A stretch of DNA of 15,997 nucleotides from Clostridiales bacterium (GCA_003487955.1 DNNJ01000260.1:6823-22819); one strand, 5' to 3'; positions 5,816-13,809 are shown, counted from the first letter of the stretch. Program-made: numbers and translations. Notes: generated from the sequence alone by a model not told the origin.

Positions 5816-7525
5816 TTAATCCTCCTGTTTATATTCTACTATTTCTCCAAACTCATTTTTTAGCTCTTCATATACATCTTTTATAGTTGTTTTTGGTATT
5901 TCATGTCTTACTTCTTTTTTCGTAATAAATTCAACTTCACATTTTTCATTTAAAAACCTGCTTAAAATCTCTTTGAACTCTTCTTTATTTTTAGGCTGAT
6001 TTGCAGCATTTATATGGAATGTAAATTTCGGGTTAAATTCAAATACAGCTTTTTTGTTTATTACCTCAGTAAGCTTGGACTCTCTTATAATAGCCTGCAG
6101 TCCTGCATTTTCGCTTCTTATTTCTTTAAGTAAAGACTGCCATTCATTTATTATGGTATCGAAAATTGCATCGTCACTTTTGTTTTCCTGCTTATTTTCA
6201 AGAGCTTCTTCCTTGTTTTTTTCTGTTTTTTTCGCCTTTTCAATTTTTTCTGTATTTACTGTCTTTTCCGTTTTTTCTGTATTTACTGTCTTTTTTGTTT
6301 TTTCTATGTTTTCTTGCTCTTTATTAATCCTATCAGGTTCAGTTTCACTTTTTCTTGCTGTGTCTTTAGGTTGATATTTTCCAATTAAACTGTTTTCTAT
6401 GTTCTCAATTCTTTTTACTAATTCTTCCATGTTTACATAATGAACATTATGTAGCATCTTTATCAGCTTTGTTTCTAAAAGAACTCTTGGAGCTAATGCT
6501 CTCTTGCATTCTGACTGTGCTATTGACAACTCCTCTATTATTCTGACTATTTCGTCAACAGAAATTTTTTTGTTTAATTCTATAATTTCATTTGTTTCAT
6601 CTTCAGATATTCTCATTAGATTTTCGGAAGAATTTGTTGTTTTCATTATAAGCATATTTCTGAAACAAATAATCAGTTCATCAAGAAAAAATGTAAGCTC
6701 TTTCCCGCTGTTTAAAATATTGTCAACTAAAGACATGGTTCTTACAATGTTATTGTCAACTATTGCATCAGCTGCCTCCAAAACAACCTGGTAATTGACT
6801 GTTCCCAATAAATTTATTACGGTGTCGTAATCAACTTGAGAATTAAAGGATATGCATCTGTCTAAAATACTTTGAGCATCTCTCATTGCTCCTTCTGAAT
6901 TTGCTGCAATCAATTTCAACGCTTTTTCTTCGTAATTTATTTTTAGCTCATTGCAGATTTTCTTCATATTTTCTACAATAATATCAGCATTGATTCTTTT
7001 TAAATCGAATCTCTGGCACCGAGATAATATTGTAGCAGGAATTTTCTGAGGCTCTGTAGTTGCAAGTATGAATAAAAGGTGCTCAGGCGGCTCCTCCAAG
7101 GTTTTTAAAAGCGCATTAAAGGCGCCTTTTGACAGCATATGTACTTCATCGATTATATATACCTTGTACTTGCTTTTAACAGGCAAAAACATTACCTTGT
7201 CCCTAAGCTCTCTTATGTCATCTACACCATTATTTGAAGCTGCATCCATTTCAATAACGTCCATATTGGTTTCTTCCAATATGCTTTTGCATATTTCACA
7301 TTCATTGCATGGATTTCCTTTATGGTTATTTAAACAGTTCACAGCTCTTGCAAATATTTTAGCAGTGGATGTTTTTCCGGTTCCTCTTATTCCGCTGAAA
7401 AGATAAGCATGGGCTATGCTATGAGACATTATTTGATTTTTCAATGTCCTGGTTACATGCTCCTGCCCTAAGACATCATCAAATACTTTAGGACGGAATC
7501 TCCTGTATATTGCTTGATGAGACAT
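5816..7525 (-). CDS. dnaX: DNA polymerase III subunit gamma/tau
   Basis: A 569-residue clamp-loader ATPase subunit. It begins [12 protein letters not shown] and has Walker [10 protein letters not shown] (45-53, K51), a zinc module (C64, C73, C76, C79), Walker B with the DE of IIDEVHML (D126, E127), the SRC sensor/arginine-finger motif (168-170) and the [10 protein letters not shown] sensor-2 region. After collar domain III (to about 385) comes a Lys/Glu/Thr-rich linker with a nine-residue repeat, then a C-terminal tau-like domain. The frame is open to 7579, but that position falls in the promoter's -35 region; the ATG at 7525 has a GAGGTGG site. An in-frame A_AAA_AAG heptamer (6290-6296) could allow a -1 shift giving a gamma-like form of about 428 residues (inference). 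Confidence 0.96.
   Translation of the reverse strand: MSHQAIYRRFRPKVFDDVLGQEHVTRTLKNQIMSHSIAHAYLFSGIRGTGKTSTAKIFARAVNCLNNHKGNPCNECEICKSILEETNMDVIEMDAASNNGVDDIRELRDKVMFLPVKSKYKVYIIDEVHMLSKGAFNALLKTLEEPPEHLLFILATTEPQKIPATILSRCQRFDLKRINADIIVENMKKICNELKINYEEKALKLIAANSEGAMRDAQSILDRCISFNSQVDYDTVINLLGTVNYQVVLEAADAIVDNNIVRTMSLVDNILNSGKELTFFLDELIICFRNMLIMKTTNSSENLMRISEDETNEIIELNKKISVDEIVRIIEELSIAQSECKRALAPRVLLETKLIKMLHNVHYVNMEELVKRIENIENSLIGKYQPKDTARKSETEPDRINKEQENIEKTKKTVNTEKTEKTVNTEKIEKAKKTEKNKEEALENKQENKSDDAIFDTIINEWQSLLKEIRSENAGLQAIIRESKLTEVINKKAVFEFNPKFTFHINAANQPKNKEEFKEILSRFLNEKCEVEFITKKEVRHEIPKTTIKDVYEELKNEFGEIVEYKQED
6240..6296 (-). promoter_or_regulatory. Candidate -1 ribosomal frameshift site in dnaX
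   Basis: The codons ACA AAA AAG (residues 410-412) contain A_AAA_AAG in the X_XXY_YYZ phase, identical to the Escherichia coli dnaX slippery heptamer. After a -1 slip, translation would add 16 residues and stop at the TGA at 6240-6242. A second phased heptamer, A_AAA_AAC, lies at 6215-6221 and would stop at 6198-6200. I do not see a strong upstream Shine-Dalgarno-like stimulator or a downstream hairpin, so this rests on the heptamer, phase and product size. Confidence 0.4.
6244..6297. repeat. 27-bp tandem repeat inside dnaX (nine-residue linker repeat)
   Basis: TGTATTTACTGTCTTTT occurs at 6251-6267 and, apart from flanking changes, again 27 bases later at 6278-6294. In protein terms this is [18 protein letters not shown], followed by a degenerate copy KAKKTEKNK. 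It lies in the flexible linker between the ATPase/collar part and the C-terminal part of DnaX and probably arose by slippage. Confidence 0.8.
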
Positions 7526-7550
7526 ATACACCACCTCTGTAATTTTTTTA

Positions 7551-7606
7551 ATTATAGCATAAAATATTTTTTTTAACAACTACCGATATTGAAAAAAAGG
7601 TAGTTG
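7551..7606 (-). promoter_or_regulatory. dnaX promoter with overlapping inverted repeat
   Basis: TTGTTA (7574-7579) and TATAAT (7551-7556) are 17 bases apart on the minus strand, placing the start of transcription about 20 bases before the dnaX ATG. A perfect 8-bp inverted repeat, CAACTACC (7577-7584) and GGTAGTTG (7599-7606), overlaps the -35 box and could be a regulator site. Its 14-base loop and lack of a U tract directly after argue against a terminator. Confidence 0.6.
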
Positions 7607-7650
7607 CTTCCGCAAGCTGTATTGTTACTAAAATAGAAAAAATAAAAAAC

Positions 7651-7681
7651 GAAATAAAAAAGCCCATAAATATTATAGGCT
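7651..7681 (-). terminator. Rho-independent terminator after rpmE
   Basis: On the minus strand AGCCTATAA pairs with TTATGGGCT (7673-7681 with 7661-7669, one G-U pair) around a three-base loop, followed by TTTTTATTTCGTTTTTTATT. It starts 17 bases after the rpmE stop and separates rpmE from dnaX. Confidence 0.8.
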
Positions 7682-7697
7682 CATTTAAATAGGTATA

Positions 7698-7898
7698 CTA
7701 TTCCATTCCGTATTTTTTCTTAAATCTGTCAACTCTTCCGCCTTTATCAACAAATTTCTGTTTGCCGGTAAAGAATGGGTGGCATTCCGAACATATTTCA
7801 ACTCTGATTTCGTCCAATACAGACCCGGTTTCAAATGTATTTCCACATGCACATTTCACAGTAACAGTTTTATAATTGGGATGTATATCTTTTTTCAT
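7698..7898 (-). CDS. rpmE: 50S ribosomal protein L31 (zinc-containing type)
   Basis: A 66-residue ribosomal protein, the usual L31 length, beginning [20 protein letters not shown]. The four cysteines C16, C18, C36 and C39 mark the zinc-binding (C+) form. [20 protein letters not shown] is the conserved C-terminal half. A GTG three codons upstream (7907) is part of the AGAGGTG ribosome binding site, so the ATG at 7898 is chosen. The gene follows rho on the same strand, as in Bacillus, but has its own promoter 60 bases upstream and its own terminator. Zinc-type L31 often serves as a zinc reserve in bacteria that also encode a zinc-free paralogue; no such paralogue is in this window. Confidence 0.96.
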   Translation of the reverse strand: MKKDIHPNYKTVTVKCACGNTFETGSVLDEIRVEICSECHPFFTGKQKFVDKGGRVDRFKKKYGME

Positions 7899-7947
7899 AC
7901 CGTTCACCTCTTTCTATAGCTCTATATAAATGCATTATCTTCAATTT

Positions 7948-7985
7948 ACCTTGAGTATTATAACACAAGGTTTTATATAATACAA
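7948..7985 (-). promoter_or_regulatory. rpmE promoter
   Basis: TTGTAT (7980-7985) and TATAAT (7957-7962) are separated by 17 bases on the minus strand, with a TG extension before the -10. A 6-bp inverted repeat, ACCTTG (7948-7953) and CAAGGT (7966-7971), brackets the -10 box and might be an operator. Its role is unproven. Confidence 0.6.
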
Positions 7986-8001
7986 TATCTTATTTTTAAA
8001 A

Positions 8002-9396
8002 TTAATAGTATCTGTCATTCAAGTCCGACTTCATTTTCTCGATATTCAATATCTGTGCAGCTTGTTTGATGAATTCATCATTTGTCTTGGTTCGAATCAA
8101 TCCATCAATTATTCTTTCAGTAACATCTGCAGTTGAAAAATTGCTCATCGCTTTTCTTAATTGCCATATTGTCTGCATCTCTTCATTATTAAGCAGCAAT
8201 TCTTCTCTTCTCGTGCCGGATTTATTTATATCAATTGCCGGGAATACTCTTTTTTCTGAAAGTTTCCTGTCTAAGTGAATTTCCATGTTGCCGGTGCCTT
8301 TGAATTCTTCAAATATTAAATCATCCATCCTGCTGCCGGTTTCAATTAACGCGCTGGCAAGTATGGTAAGACTTCCGCCGTTTTCAATATTTCGGGCAGC
8401 GCCGAAAAATCTTTTCGGACCGTATAATGCTCCCGGATCAAGCCCTCCTGACAATGTCCTTCCCGTAGGTGTAATAGTCAGGTTGTATGCTCTGGCAAGT
8501 CTTGTAATGCTGTCTAATAAAATAACAACGTCTTTCCCATGTTCAACAAGCCTTTTTGCCCTGTCTAATACCATTTCAGCTACTTTAATGTGATTTTTAG
8601 GCAATTCATCAAAGGTTGAATAAACAACGTCACCCTTTACATTTCGCTGCATATCCGTTACTTCTTCCGGACGTTCATCTATTAAAAGCATAATAATTTC
8701 AATTTCAGGGTAGTTTTCTGCAATACTGTTTGCTATATTTTTTAGAATTGTTGTTTTACCGGCTTTTGGCGGAGCTACAATCATACCTCTTTGCCCGCGC
8801 CCTATAGGTGCAATTAAGTCAATAATTCTCATTGCAATATCTATGGGTGATATTTCTAACTTGATTCTTTTATCAGGATAAATAGGGATAAGAGTGTCGA
8901 AGTCTTTTCTGTTTCTGGCTAATTCAGGATTTTCGTCATTTACTTCCTTGACATAAAGCAATGCTTTAAATTTTTCTCCTTGCTTCGGAGGTCTTGTAAT
9001 ACCTGAAATTTTATCACCGGTTTGCATACGAAATCTTCTGATTTGAGAAGGAGATATGTAGACATCGTCATCGCTGGTTAAATAGTTATGAGTCCTTAAA
9101 AAGCCGTAGCCGTCAGAATGGGTTTCAAGTATGCCAGTTACCTTTAAGGCTTCCGTACCGCTGGATTCAATTTCTTCAACTATCTTATCAGGTAATTCCA
9201 CCATTTGTTCCGTTTCTTCTTTTCCTTCCGAAATTTCCAAATCGTTTTTTTCGTTATTTTTAATGTTGTTATTATTTATTCCAATTTCATTTAATTTAAA
9301 AATTAATTCATCTTTCTTATATTTATAGGCATCATGTATACCTTTTGACTTAGCCAATTCTTTTAATTCAAAAAGTTTTAAACTTCTAAGTTCCAT
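8002..9396 (-). CDS. rho: Transcription termination factor Rho
   Basis: A 464-residue hexameric RNA-dependent helicase that ends transcription. Domains in order: a SAP-like Rho N domain (1-36, LFELKELAKSKGI); an Asn-rich then acidic spacer (about 38-80); the cold-shock-like primary RNA-binding domain with DGYGFLR (95-101); and the RecA-type ATPase. The ATPase carries Walker A APPKAGKTT (208-216, K214), LLIDERPEEVTD with the catalytic Glu, Walker B VILLDSITRLARAYN (D295), the Q-loop region TLSGGLDPGALYGPKRFFGAARN, and EFKGTGNMEIHLDRKLSEKRVFPAID. The ATG at 9396 has an AAGGAGGT site. A good promoter lies about 75 bases upstream. All catalytic motifs are intact. Confidence 0.97.
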   Translation of the reverse strand: MELRSLKLFELKELAKSKGIHDAYKYKKDELIFKLNEIGINNNNIKNNEKNDLEISEGKEETEQMVELPDKIVEEIESSGTEALKVTGILETHSDGYGFLRTHNYLTSDDDVYISPSQIRRFRMQTGDKISGITRPPKQGEKFKALLYVKEVNDENPELARNRKDFDTLIPIYPDKRIKLEISPIDIAMRIIDLIAPIGRGQRGMIVAPPKAGKTTILKNIANSIAENYPEIEIIMLLIDERPEEVTDMQRNVKGDVVYSTFDELPKNHIKVAEMVLDRAKRLVEHGKDVVILLDSITRLARAYNLTITPTGRTLSGGLDPGALYGPKRFFGAARNIENGGSLTILASALIETGSRMDDLIFEEFKGTGNMEIHLDRKLSEKRVFPAIDINKSGTRREELLLNNEEMQTIWQLRKAMSNFSTADVTERIIDGLIRTKTNDEFIKQAAQILNIEKMKSDLNDRYY

Positions 9397-9466
9397 AAGA
9401 CCTCCTTGAATATTTAATTAATCAACATTATGGAAAAATACGGATAAGTTCTCGAAGAGTGTTTAA

Positions 9467-9495
9467 ATAATATCATTTTATATTATAATAGTCAA
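9467..9495 (-). promoter_or_regulatory. rho promoter
   Basis: TTGACT (9490-9495) and TATTAT (9467-9472) are 17 bases apart on the minus strand. This gives a 5' leader of about 65 bases before rho. No terminator is evident between the upstream signalling gene and this promoter. Confidence 0.6.
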
Positions 9496-9516
9496 GAAAA
9501 TTATTGAAATCCCCCC

Positions 9517-11454
9517 CTAGGTATTGCTGATGTAATTTACAAATAATTCTACAAGATTTGGATCAAATTGAGTGCCTGAATTATTTATTAATTCTTTTAT
9601 CGCTCTTTCTTTTGTATATATTGGTTTATAAGATCCTTCATGAGTCATTACATCATATGCTTCCACTATAGAGAATAATCTTGCTATAAAAGGAATTTCT
9701 TCGCCTTTTAAGCCTTGTGGATACCCGCTTCCATCCCAGTGTTCATGACTGGCAAAAATACCTTTTCCAATATAAGAAAATTTCGTTGATGCACTAACTA
9801 TCTTAAACCCAAGTTCCGGATGTCTTTTTACCCTTTGCCATTCCTCTAAAGTTAACGGACCCTCTTTTAGAAAAAGTTCTTTTTCGAGTCCAACTTTTCC
9901 AATATCATGTAACTCTGCTAACAAAGCAAGATTTTCAATATCATCTTTTTCTAAATTTAAAATTTTTCCCATTTGACCGCACATTGTAACTAATCTATTG
10001 ATATGTTCTCGACTTTCATATTTATTTTCATAAAGATTATTCTTAATAGAATTTATAATCATGTCATAGTTTCGTTCGCTATCAGCCATTTTATTGGCAT
10101 ACATCTTGTCTTCCGCTAACCTGAAAAGTCTGCTGTAGCTATTATGACCATCCTCATACGTAGTTGCACATCCTAACGCTATAAGGGGTTTAATAGGATC
10201 ATCTTTTGCAGTAAGTGTAGCATTTTGTATGTTTTCAACAATATCAACAGATTCTTGTTCAGATGTCGATGGCATAAGTACTACTATTTCATCACCGCCT
10301 ATCCTGCAGGCAACATGATGATCTTTTATGTTTTCTTTAATTATTTCAGATACTCTAATTAACATCTGGTCTCCGGTTTTATGACCAAATGTATCGTTTG
10401 TAATTTTCAGTGCATTTAAATCTGCGACAATCATTGAGAAGGGTAAAGAACTTTTTTGTTCTAATTGTTTTAGAATTTCAACCAAATACACCCTGTTGTA
10501 CAGCCCAGTAAGCTCATCATGGTATGTCTTAAACTCTAATTCTTTTTTAGATTTTTCAATAGCGTGAGTTTTTTCTTTTACAGCTGATTTTAGACTTGAA
10601 TTCCATGCTGAAATAACAATTATAATAATTATTAGAAATAAAACAAAGCCAAATATAGCTATCCAAAAATATATGTTCTGAAATATACTTTGTTCTTGTA
10701 AGTGCATCCATTTTTGCTCGATAACCTTTTCCTCATAGTCTGTAATTTGCGCTAATCCTTTATTAAAGATTTGACTTAGAATAGGCCAATCACTTCTAGT
10801 TGCTATCGATAGGCTGGATTCATAAGGAGTTTCCACATTAACTACAAGATTTGAAATATTATCTCTTTCAATAATCGCGGTAGCATTCATTATTTCTATT
10901 ATCATTGCATCGGCTTCACCAAAAGCTACCATCCTTATTCCATCGTCGGGAGATTTTACTGTTCTATATTCCAATTTAGGATGTTCTTCATTCAAATATT
11001 CTATAATGTCGTAACCTTCTATTACTAATATGTCCATGCTGGCATTTGCTAACTTTTCAAATGTCAAATTCTCGGAAAAGTTTTTTCGAGTAATTATAAC
11101 ATTCGGGTTGTCAATATAAGGCACCGTAAATTCTAAGTACTTACTTCTTTCAGGGGTTTTAGTAGCAGCTGTTATTCCTGTTATTTCTTTTTTTTGAGCC
11201 TGTCTTATAAGTTCATCAAAATTATCAAACTGCACCATTTGAATCCGAATACCAAGCTTCTGTTCCAACAGTTTAAAATAATCGGCTGAAATACCTGCAT
11301 ATTGTCCATCCTCCAAGAATTCTACCGGTGGATAATCTGTTGTATATCCAATTTTAATCTCATCTTTATGCACATCAAGCCATGCTTTTTCTTCATCTGT
11401 CAAAAAAAATTTCTCGGTTTCAGCATCCCGTGTACGAAATAAAAAAAAGGTCAT
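9517..11454 (-). CDS. Membrane-anchored solute-binding/GGDEF/HD-GYP signalling protein
   Basis: A three-part sensor. Residues about 15-253 form a periplasmic-binding-type (SBP_bac_3) domain (KIGYTTDYPPVEFLEDGQYAGISADY). A membrane helix follows at 260-283. Then comes a GGDEF domain (310-460) with YHDELTGLYNR, metal site D345 and the motif RIGGDEI (384-390). Last is an HD-GYP domain (480-640) with HD at 516-517, HPELG and SHEHWDGSGYP (569-579). It probably senses a small solute outside and makes or degrades cyclic di-GMP inside. Relative to the HD-GYP consensus, the first His of HHE is Ser569 and a usual late Asp is Glu598. The ATG at 11454 lacks a ribosome binding site and cuts a hydrophobic anchor in half. 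The open frame continues upstream to an ATT at 11514 behind AGAGGG, where I think translation begins. Confidence 0.88.
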   Translation of the reverse strand: MTFFLFRTRDAETEKFFLTDEEKAWLDVHKDEIKIGYTTDYPPVEFLEDGQYAGISADYFKLLEQKLGIRIQMVQFDNFDELIRQAQKKEITGITAATKTPERSKYLEFTVPYIDNPNVIITRKNFSENLTFEKLANASMDILVIEGYDIIEYLNEEHPKLEYRTVKSPDDGIRMVAFGEADAMIIEIMNATAIIERDNISNLVVNVETPYESSLSIATRSDWPILSQIFNKGLAQITDYEEKVIEQKWMHLQEQSIFQNIYFWIAIFGFVLFLIIIIIVISAWNSSLKSAVKEKTHAIEKSKKELEFKTYHDELTGLYNRVYLVEILKQLEQKSSLPFSMIVADLNALKITNDTFGHKTGDQMLIRVSEIIKENIKDHHVACRIGGDEIVVLMPSTSEQESVDIVENIQNATLTAKDDPIKPLIALGCATTYEDGHNSYSRLFRLAEDKMYANKMADSERNYDMIINSIKNNLYENKYESREHINRLVTMCGQMGKILNLEKDDIENLALLAELHDIGKVGLEKELFLKEGPLTLEEWQRVKRHPELGFKIVSASTKFSYIGKGIFASHEHWDGSGYPQGLKGEEIPFIARLFSIVEAYDVMTHEGSYKPIYTKERAIKELINNSGTQFDPNLVELFVNYISNT

Positions 11455-11621
11455 TATAATACTAATGATAAATAATATCCATATTAATATATGGAATTTC
11501 TTAGATTTAATAATTGTTTATTCCCTCTTTCTTGTATAATATCTGATATATTTCAACTACTAATAGAAATGGAGACTTAGCTCGAGTAAATTAGTGACTG
11601 CGGATAAGTTTAGCTATTAAT

Positions 11622-11650
11622 ATTTTAGCATTTTAAAGGCAAGTAGTCAA
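11622..11650 (-). promoter_or_regulatory. Promoter for the GGDEF/HD-GYP gene
   Basis: TTGACT (11645-11650) and TAAAAT (11622-11627) have a 17-base spacer on the minus strand. Transcription would start near 11615, leaving about 100 bases of leader before the ATT at 11514 and about 160 before the ATG at 11454. Confidence 0.6.
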
Positions 11651-11779
11651 CGGAATTATGTTAAATTTTGTAGAACAGCCGAAAAAATCAATATATAAAT
11701 TAATGTCATATTATAATATCAAAATGCTATGCTCTCATGAGAATTACTAATAAGTTACAAATTGTTAATTTTTTAACTA

Positions 11780-11809
11780 TTGATTTCTGTCCATTTTTAA
11801 TATTATAAT
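11780..11809 (+). promoter_or_regulatory. Promoter of the sensory hydrogenase operon
   Basis: TTGATT (11780-11785) and TATAAT (11804-11809) are 18 bases apart, placing the transcription start about 25 bases before the first gene. The palindrome TCTCATGAGA lies about 40 bases upstream of the -35 and could bind an activator. Confidence 0.55.
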
Positions 11810-11841
11810 ACTTGTATATATGAAAAAGAGGTATGAAGTGA

Positions 11842-12093
11842 ATGACTGAATTAAAAATTTGTGTAGGAAGTGCATGTCATTTAAAAGGCTCTTATGATGT
11901 AATAGAAACTTTTAAATATTTAATCAGGGACAGGAATGTTTCTGATAAGGTCGAAATTAAAGCAGCCTTTTGCCTTGGTCACTGCACTGAGGCAGTATCG
12001 GTAAATTTGGACGGAATTATATATTCTGTATCGCCGAAGAATGCTGTCGAATTTTTTGATAAACATGTTATGAACAGTGTGAGGAGATTATGA
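11842..12093 (+). CDS. Thioredoxin-like [2Fe-2S] ferredoxin (NuoE/HydC-type domain protein)
   Basis: An 83-residue protein matching only the cluster-binding thioredoxin-like fold found in NuoE and in the small subunits of electron-bifurcating hydrogenases. The four ligands are in the family pattern: C7 and C12 (CVGSAC) and C44 and C48 (CLGHC). The N-terminal helical domain of full NuoE (about 160 residues) is absent, so this is a stand-alone carrier. An AGAGGT site precedes the ATG by nine bases. It ends three bases before the hydrogenase-like gene, so it most likely passes electrons to or from that protein. A direct NADH role is unlikely because no NuoF-like flavoprotein is present. Confidence 0.85.
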   Translation: MTELKICVGSACHLKGSYDVIETFKYLIRDRNVSDKVEIKAAFCLGHCTEAVSVNLDGIIYSVSPKNAVEFFDKHVMNSVRRL

Positions 12094-12096
12094 GAA

Positions 12097-13809
12097 ATGA
12101 GAATACTTGATTTTTACCCTGCAAATTGTAAAAACTGCTACAAATGTGTCAGAAATTGTTCGGTTAAAGCTATAAAGATGATTGATGACCAGGCACAAAT
12201 CGTAGAAGAAAAATGTATAGCGTGTGGAAATTGTTTATTGGTATGCCCTCAAAATGCAAGAAATATACACAGTGATTTGGAAAATGTGGAAAATGCATTT
12301 CAACAAGGCAAGAAAATAATCGTTTCAATTGCACCTTCATACATTGGTGTTTATGATGAACCTTATAAGCTTATATCTGTTTTGAAGCATCTAGGAGCAT
12401 ATTTAGTTGAAGAAACAGCTATTGGTGCAGAACAAGTGTCCAAGCTGTACAGCGAATATATAAAAACAACAAAGAAAAGCAATGCAATAACAACATGCTG
12501 TCCCACAGTCAATATGATGATACAAAATTATTACCCTGATTTAATCAAGTATTTAATACCGATTGATTCCCCCATGGTAGCTCATTGCAAAATGATTCGG
12601 AAAAGACATGGGAGTGATGCTTATATTGTATTTTTAGGTCCCTGCATATCCAAAAAATGTGAGGCTTACGGATATCAGCTTTCGGGAGTAATGGACGCAG
12701 TAATATCATTTGATGAAATAGACAAACTGATAGAATCAAGAAATATTAGTATATCTGAATTTGAAGAAACCCATCCTGATTTGGAAGGAAATTATACCGG
12801 AAAAAAGTATCCTTTAGAGCAAGGTATATTGTCAGGTATCAAAAATATTGTGGAAAACAGCAAGTTTGCACCTGCAACAATTTCAGGCATAGATAATCTG
12901 AAAAAGGCCTTTGATGCATTATCAAATAAAGAAATAACCAATGTATTAATAGAGGCTAACAGCTGTGAAGGAGGCTGCATTGGAGGACCTGCCGTGCCTA
13001 AGAAAAGCAGAAATATATATGTGAGAAAAATTCGTGCAAGAAACAAAATTCAAAACTTAAAAGAAAAGGAATATAAGAATTATTCCTTGGAAGAAAAGAA
13101 TTTAAATAATATTAGAAACTTTAGAAATAAACAGTATATACATCCGAAATTTACTGAAGAAGAAATAAGAAATGTTTTGGAGCAAACAGGCAAACATAAA
13201 AAATCCGATGAATTAAACTGCGGTGCATGCGGATATGATTCATGCCGGGACAAGGCAATATCTGTATTGGAAGGTCTCTCTCATTCGCAAATGTGCATGC
13301 CTTACATGAGAAGCGAGGCGGAGAAAATCTCGAATATATATTTTGAATATTCTCCGAGTATAATACTGATTGTTGATTTAGACCTTAACATACTTGATTT
13401 AAATCCCGTAGGAGCAAAAGCATTTAACATTGATGTAGCCTTTGTTAAAAACAAACCCCTATCATCCATTATACCCGACAATGATTTTAGACATGTTTTA
13501 AGGACTGAGGAAAACATGGAAGGGCGTAAATTGAATCTTGAAAAATACGGCTTAACGGTTTATGAACGAATTATTTATCTGCCTAAGAATAAAATACTGT
13601 TTGGAATACTAAATGACATAACTGATGATGAGTTTAAGAAAGAACAAATAACAAACTTTAAAATGAACACTTTGGAAACAGCAGACAAAGTAATAGAAAA
13701 ACAAATGAGGGTCGCTCAAGAAATAGCAGGGCTCCTTGGTGAAACCACAGCTGAAACCAAGTCAGCATTATTAAAACTTAAAAAAGTTGTTTTAGAGGAA
13801 AATGAATAA
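12097..13809 (+). CDS. PAS-containing [FeFe]-hydrogenase-like sensory protein (Group C/HydS type)
   Basis: A 570-residue cytoplasmic protein. Two [4Fe-4S] ferredoxin motifs come first (C11, C14, C17, C21 and C40, C43, C46, C50). The hydrogenase H-domain follows with TTCCP (C134, C135), PCISKKCE (C183, K186, E189) and SCEGGCIGGP (C290, C294), so all H-cluster cysteines and the proton-relay cysteine are kept. The two methionines flanking these motifs in CpI are Gly181 and Asn288 here. Then come another four-cysteine Fe-S motif (C375, C378, C383, C400), a PAS domain (about 415-510) and a C-terminal helix. This order fits putative sensory [FeFe]-hydrogenases better than bulk hydrogen-producing enzymes. 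GAGGAG precedes the ATG, and its stop overlaps the phosphatase start. Confidence 0.87.
   Translation: MRILDFYPANCKNCYKCVRNCSVKAIKMIDDQAQIVEEKCIACGNCLLVCPQNARNIHSDLENVENAFQQGKKIIVSIAPSYIGVYDEPYKLISVLKHLGAYLVEETAIGAEQVSKLYSEYIKTTKKSNAITTCCPTVNMMIQNYYPDLIKYLIPIDSPMVAHCKMIRKRHGSDAYIVFLGPCISKKCEAYGYQLSGVMDAVISFDEIDKLIESRNISISEFEETHPDLEGNYTGKKYPLEQGILSGIKNIVENSKFAPATISGIDNLKKAFDALSNKEITNVLIEANSCEGGCIGGPAVPKKSRNIYVRKIRARNKIQNLKEKEYKNYSLEEKNLNNIRNFRNKQYIHPKFTEEEIRNVLEQTGKHKKSDELNCGACGYDSCRDKAISVLEGLSHSQMCMPYMRSEAEKISNIYFEYSPSIILIVDLDLNILDLNPVGAKAFNIDVAFVKNKPLSSIIPDNDFRHVLRTEENMEGRKLNLEKYGLTVYERIIYLPKNKILFGILNDITDDEFKKEQITNFKMNTLETADKVIEKQMRVAQEIAGLLGETTAETKSALLKLKKVVLEENE

Larger units (their letters stand above)
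11515..11841. other. Divergent intergenic region with promoters in both directions
   Basis: No gene or known RNA is recognisable here. It holds the minus-strand promoter at 11622-11650, the plus-strand promoter at 11780-11809, a perfect 10-base palindrome TCTCATGAGA (11733-11742) and an AT-only 12-base palindrome at 11709-11720. The minus leader contains CTCGAG. I looked for a cyclic di-GMP riboswitch and did not find its conserved bases. Confidence 0.6.

Noticed and set aside
6054..6374. Ser/Phe-rich open frame on the plus strand opposite dnaX
   Set aside because: Its repeated FSVF pattern is the antisense reading of the Lys/Glu linker repeat in dnaX.
7526..7660. Small SRP RNA gene upstream of dnaX, as in Bacillus
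   Set aside because: The space is short and taken up by a terminator tail and promoter; the conserved GGUC...GGAAG core of SRP RNA is absent.
11515..11620. Cyclic di-GMP riboswitch in the leader of the GGDEF/HD-GYP gene
   Set aside because: The leader lacks the conserved bases of class I or class II cyclic di-GMP aptamers, and no convincing stem-loop pair is seen.
11831..11844. Two-codon upstream reading frame (ATG AAG TGA) before the first hydrogenase-operon gene
   Set aside because: Such a short frame arises easily by chance in the spacer between the ribosome binding site and the ATG, and nothing supports its use.
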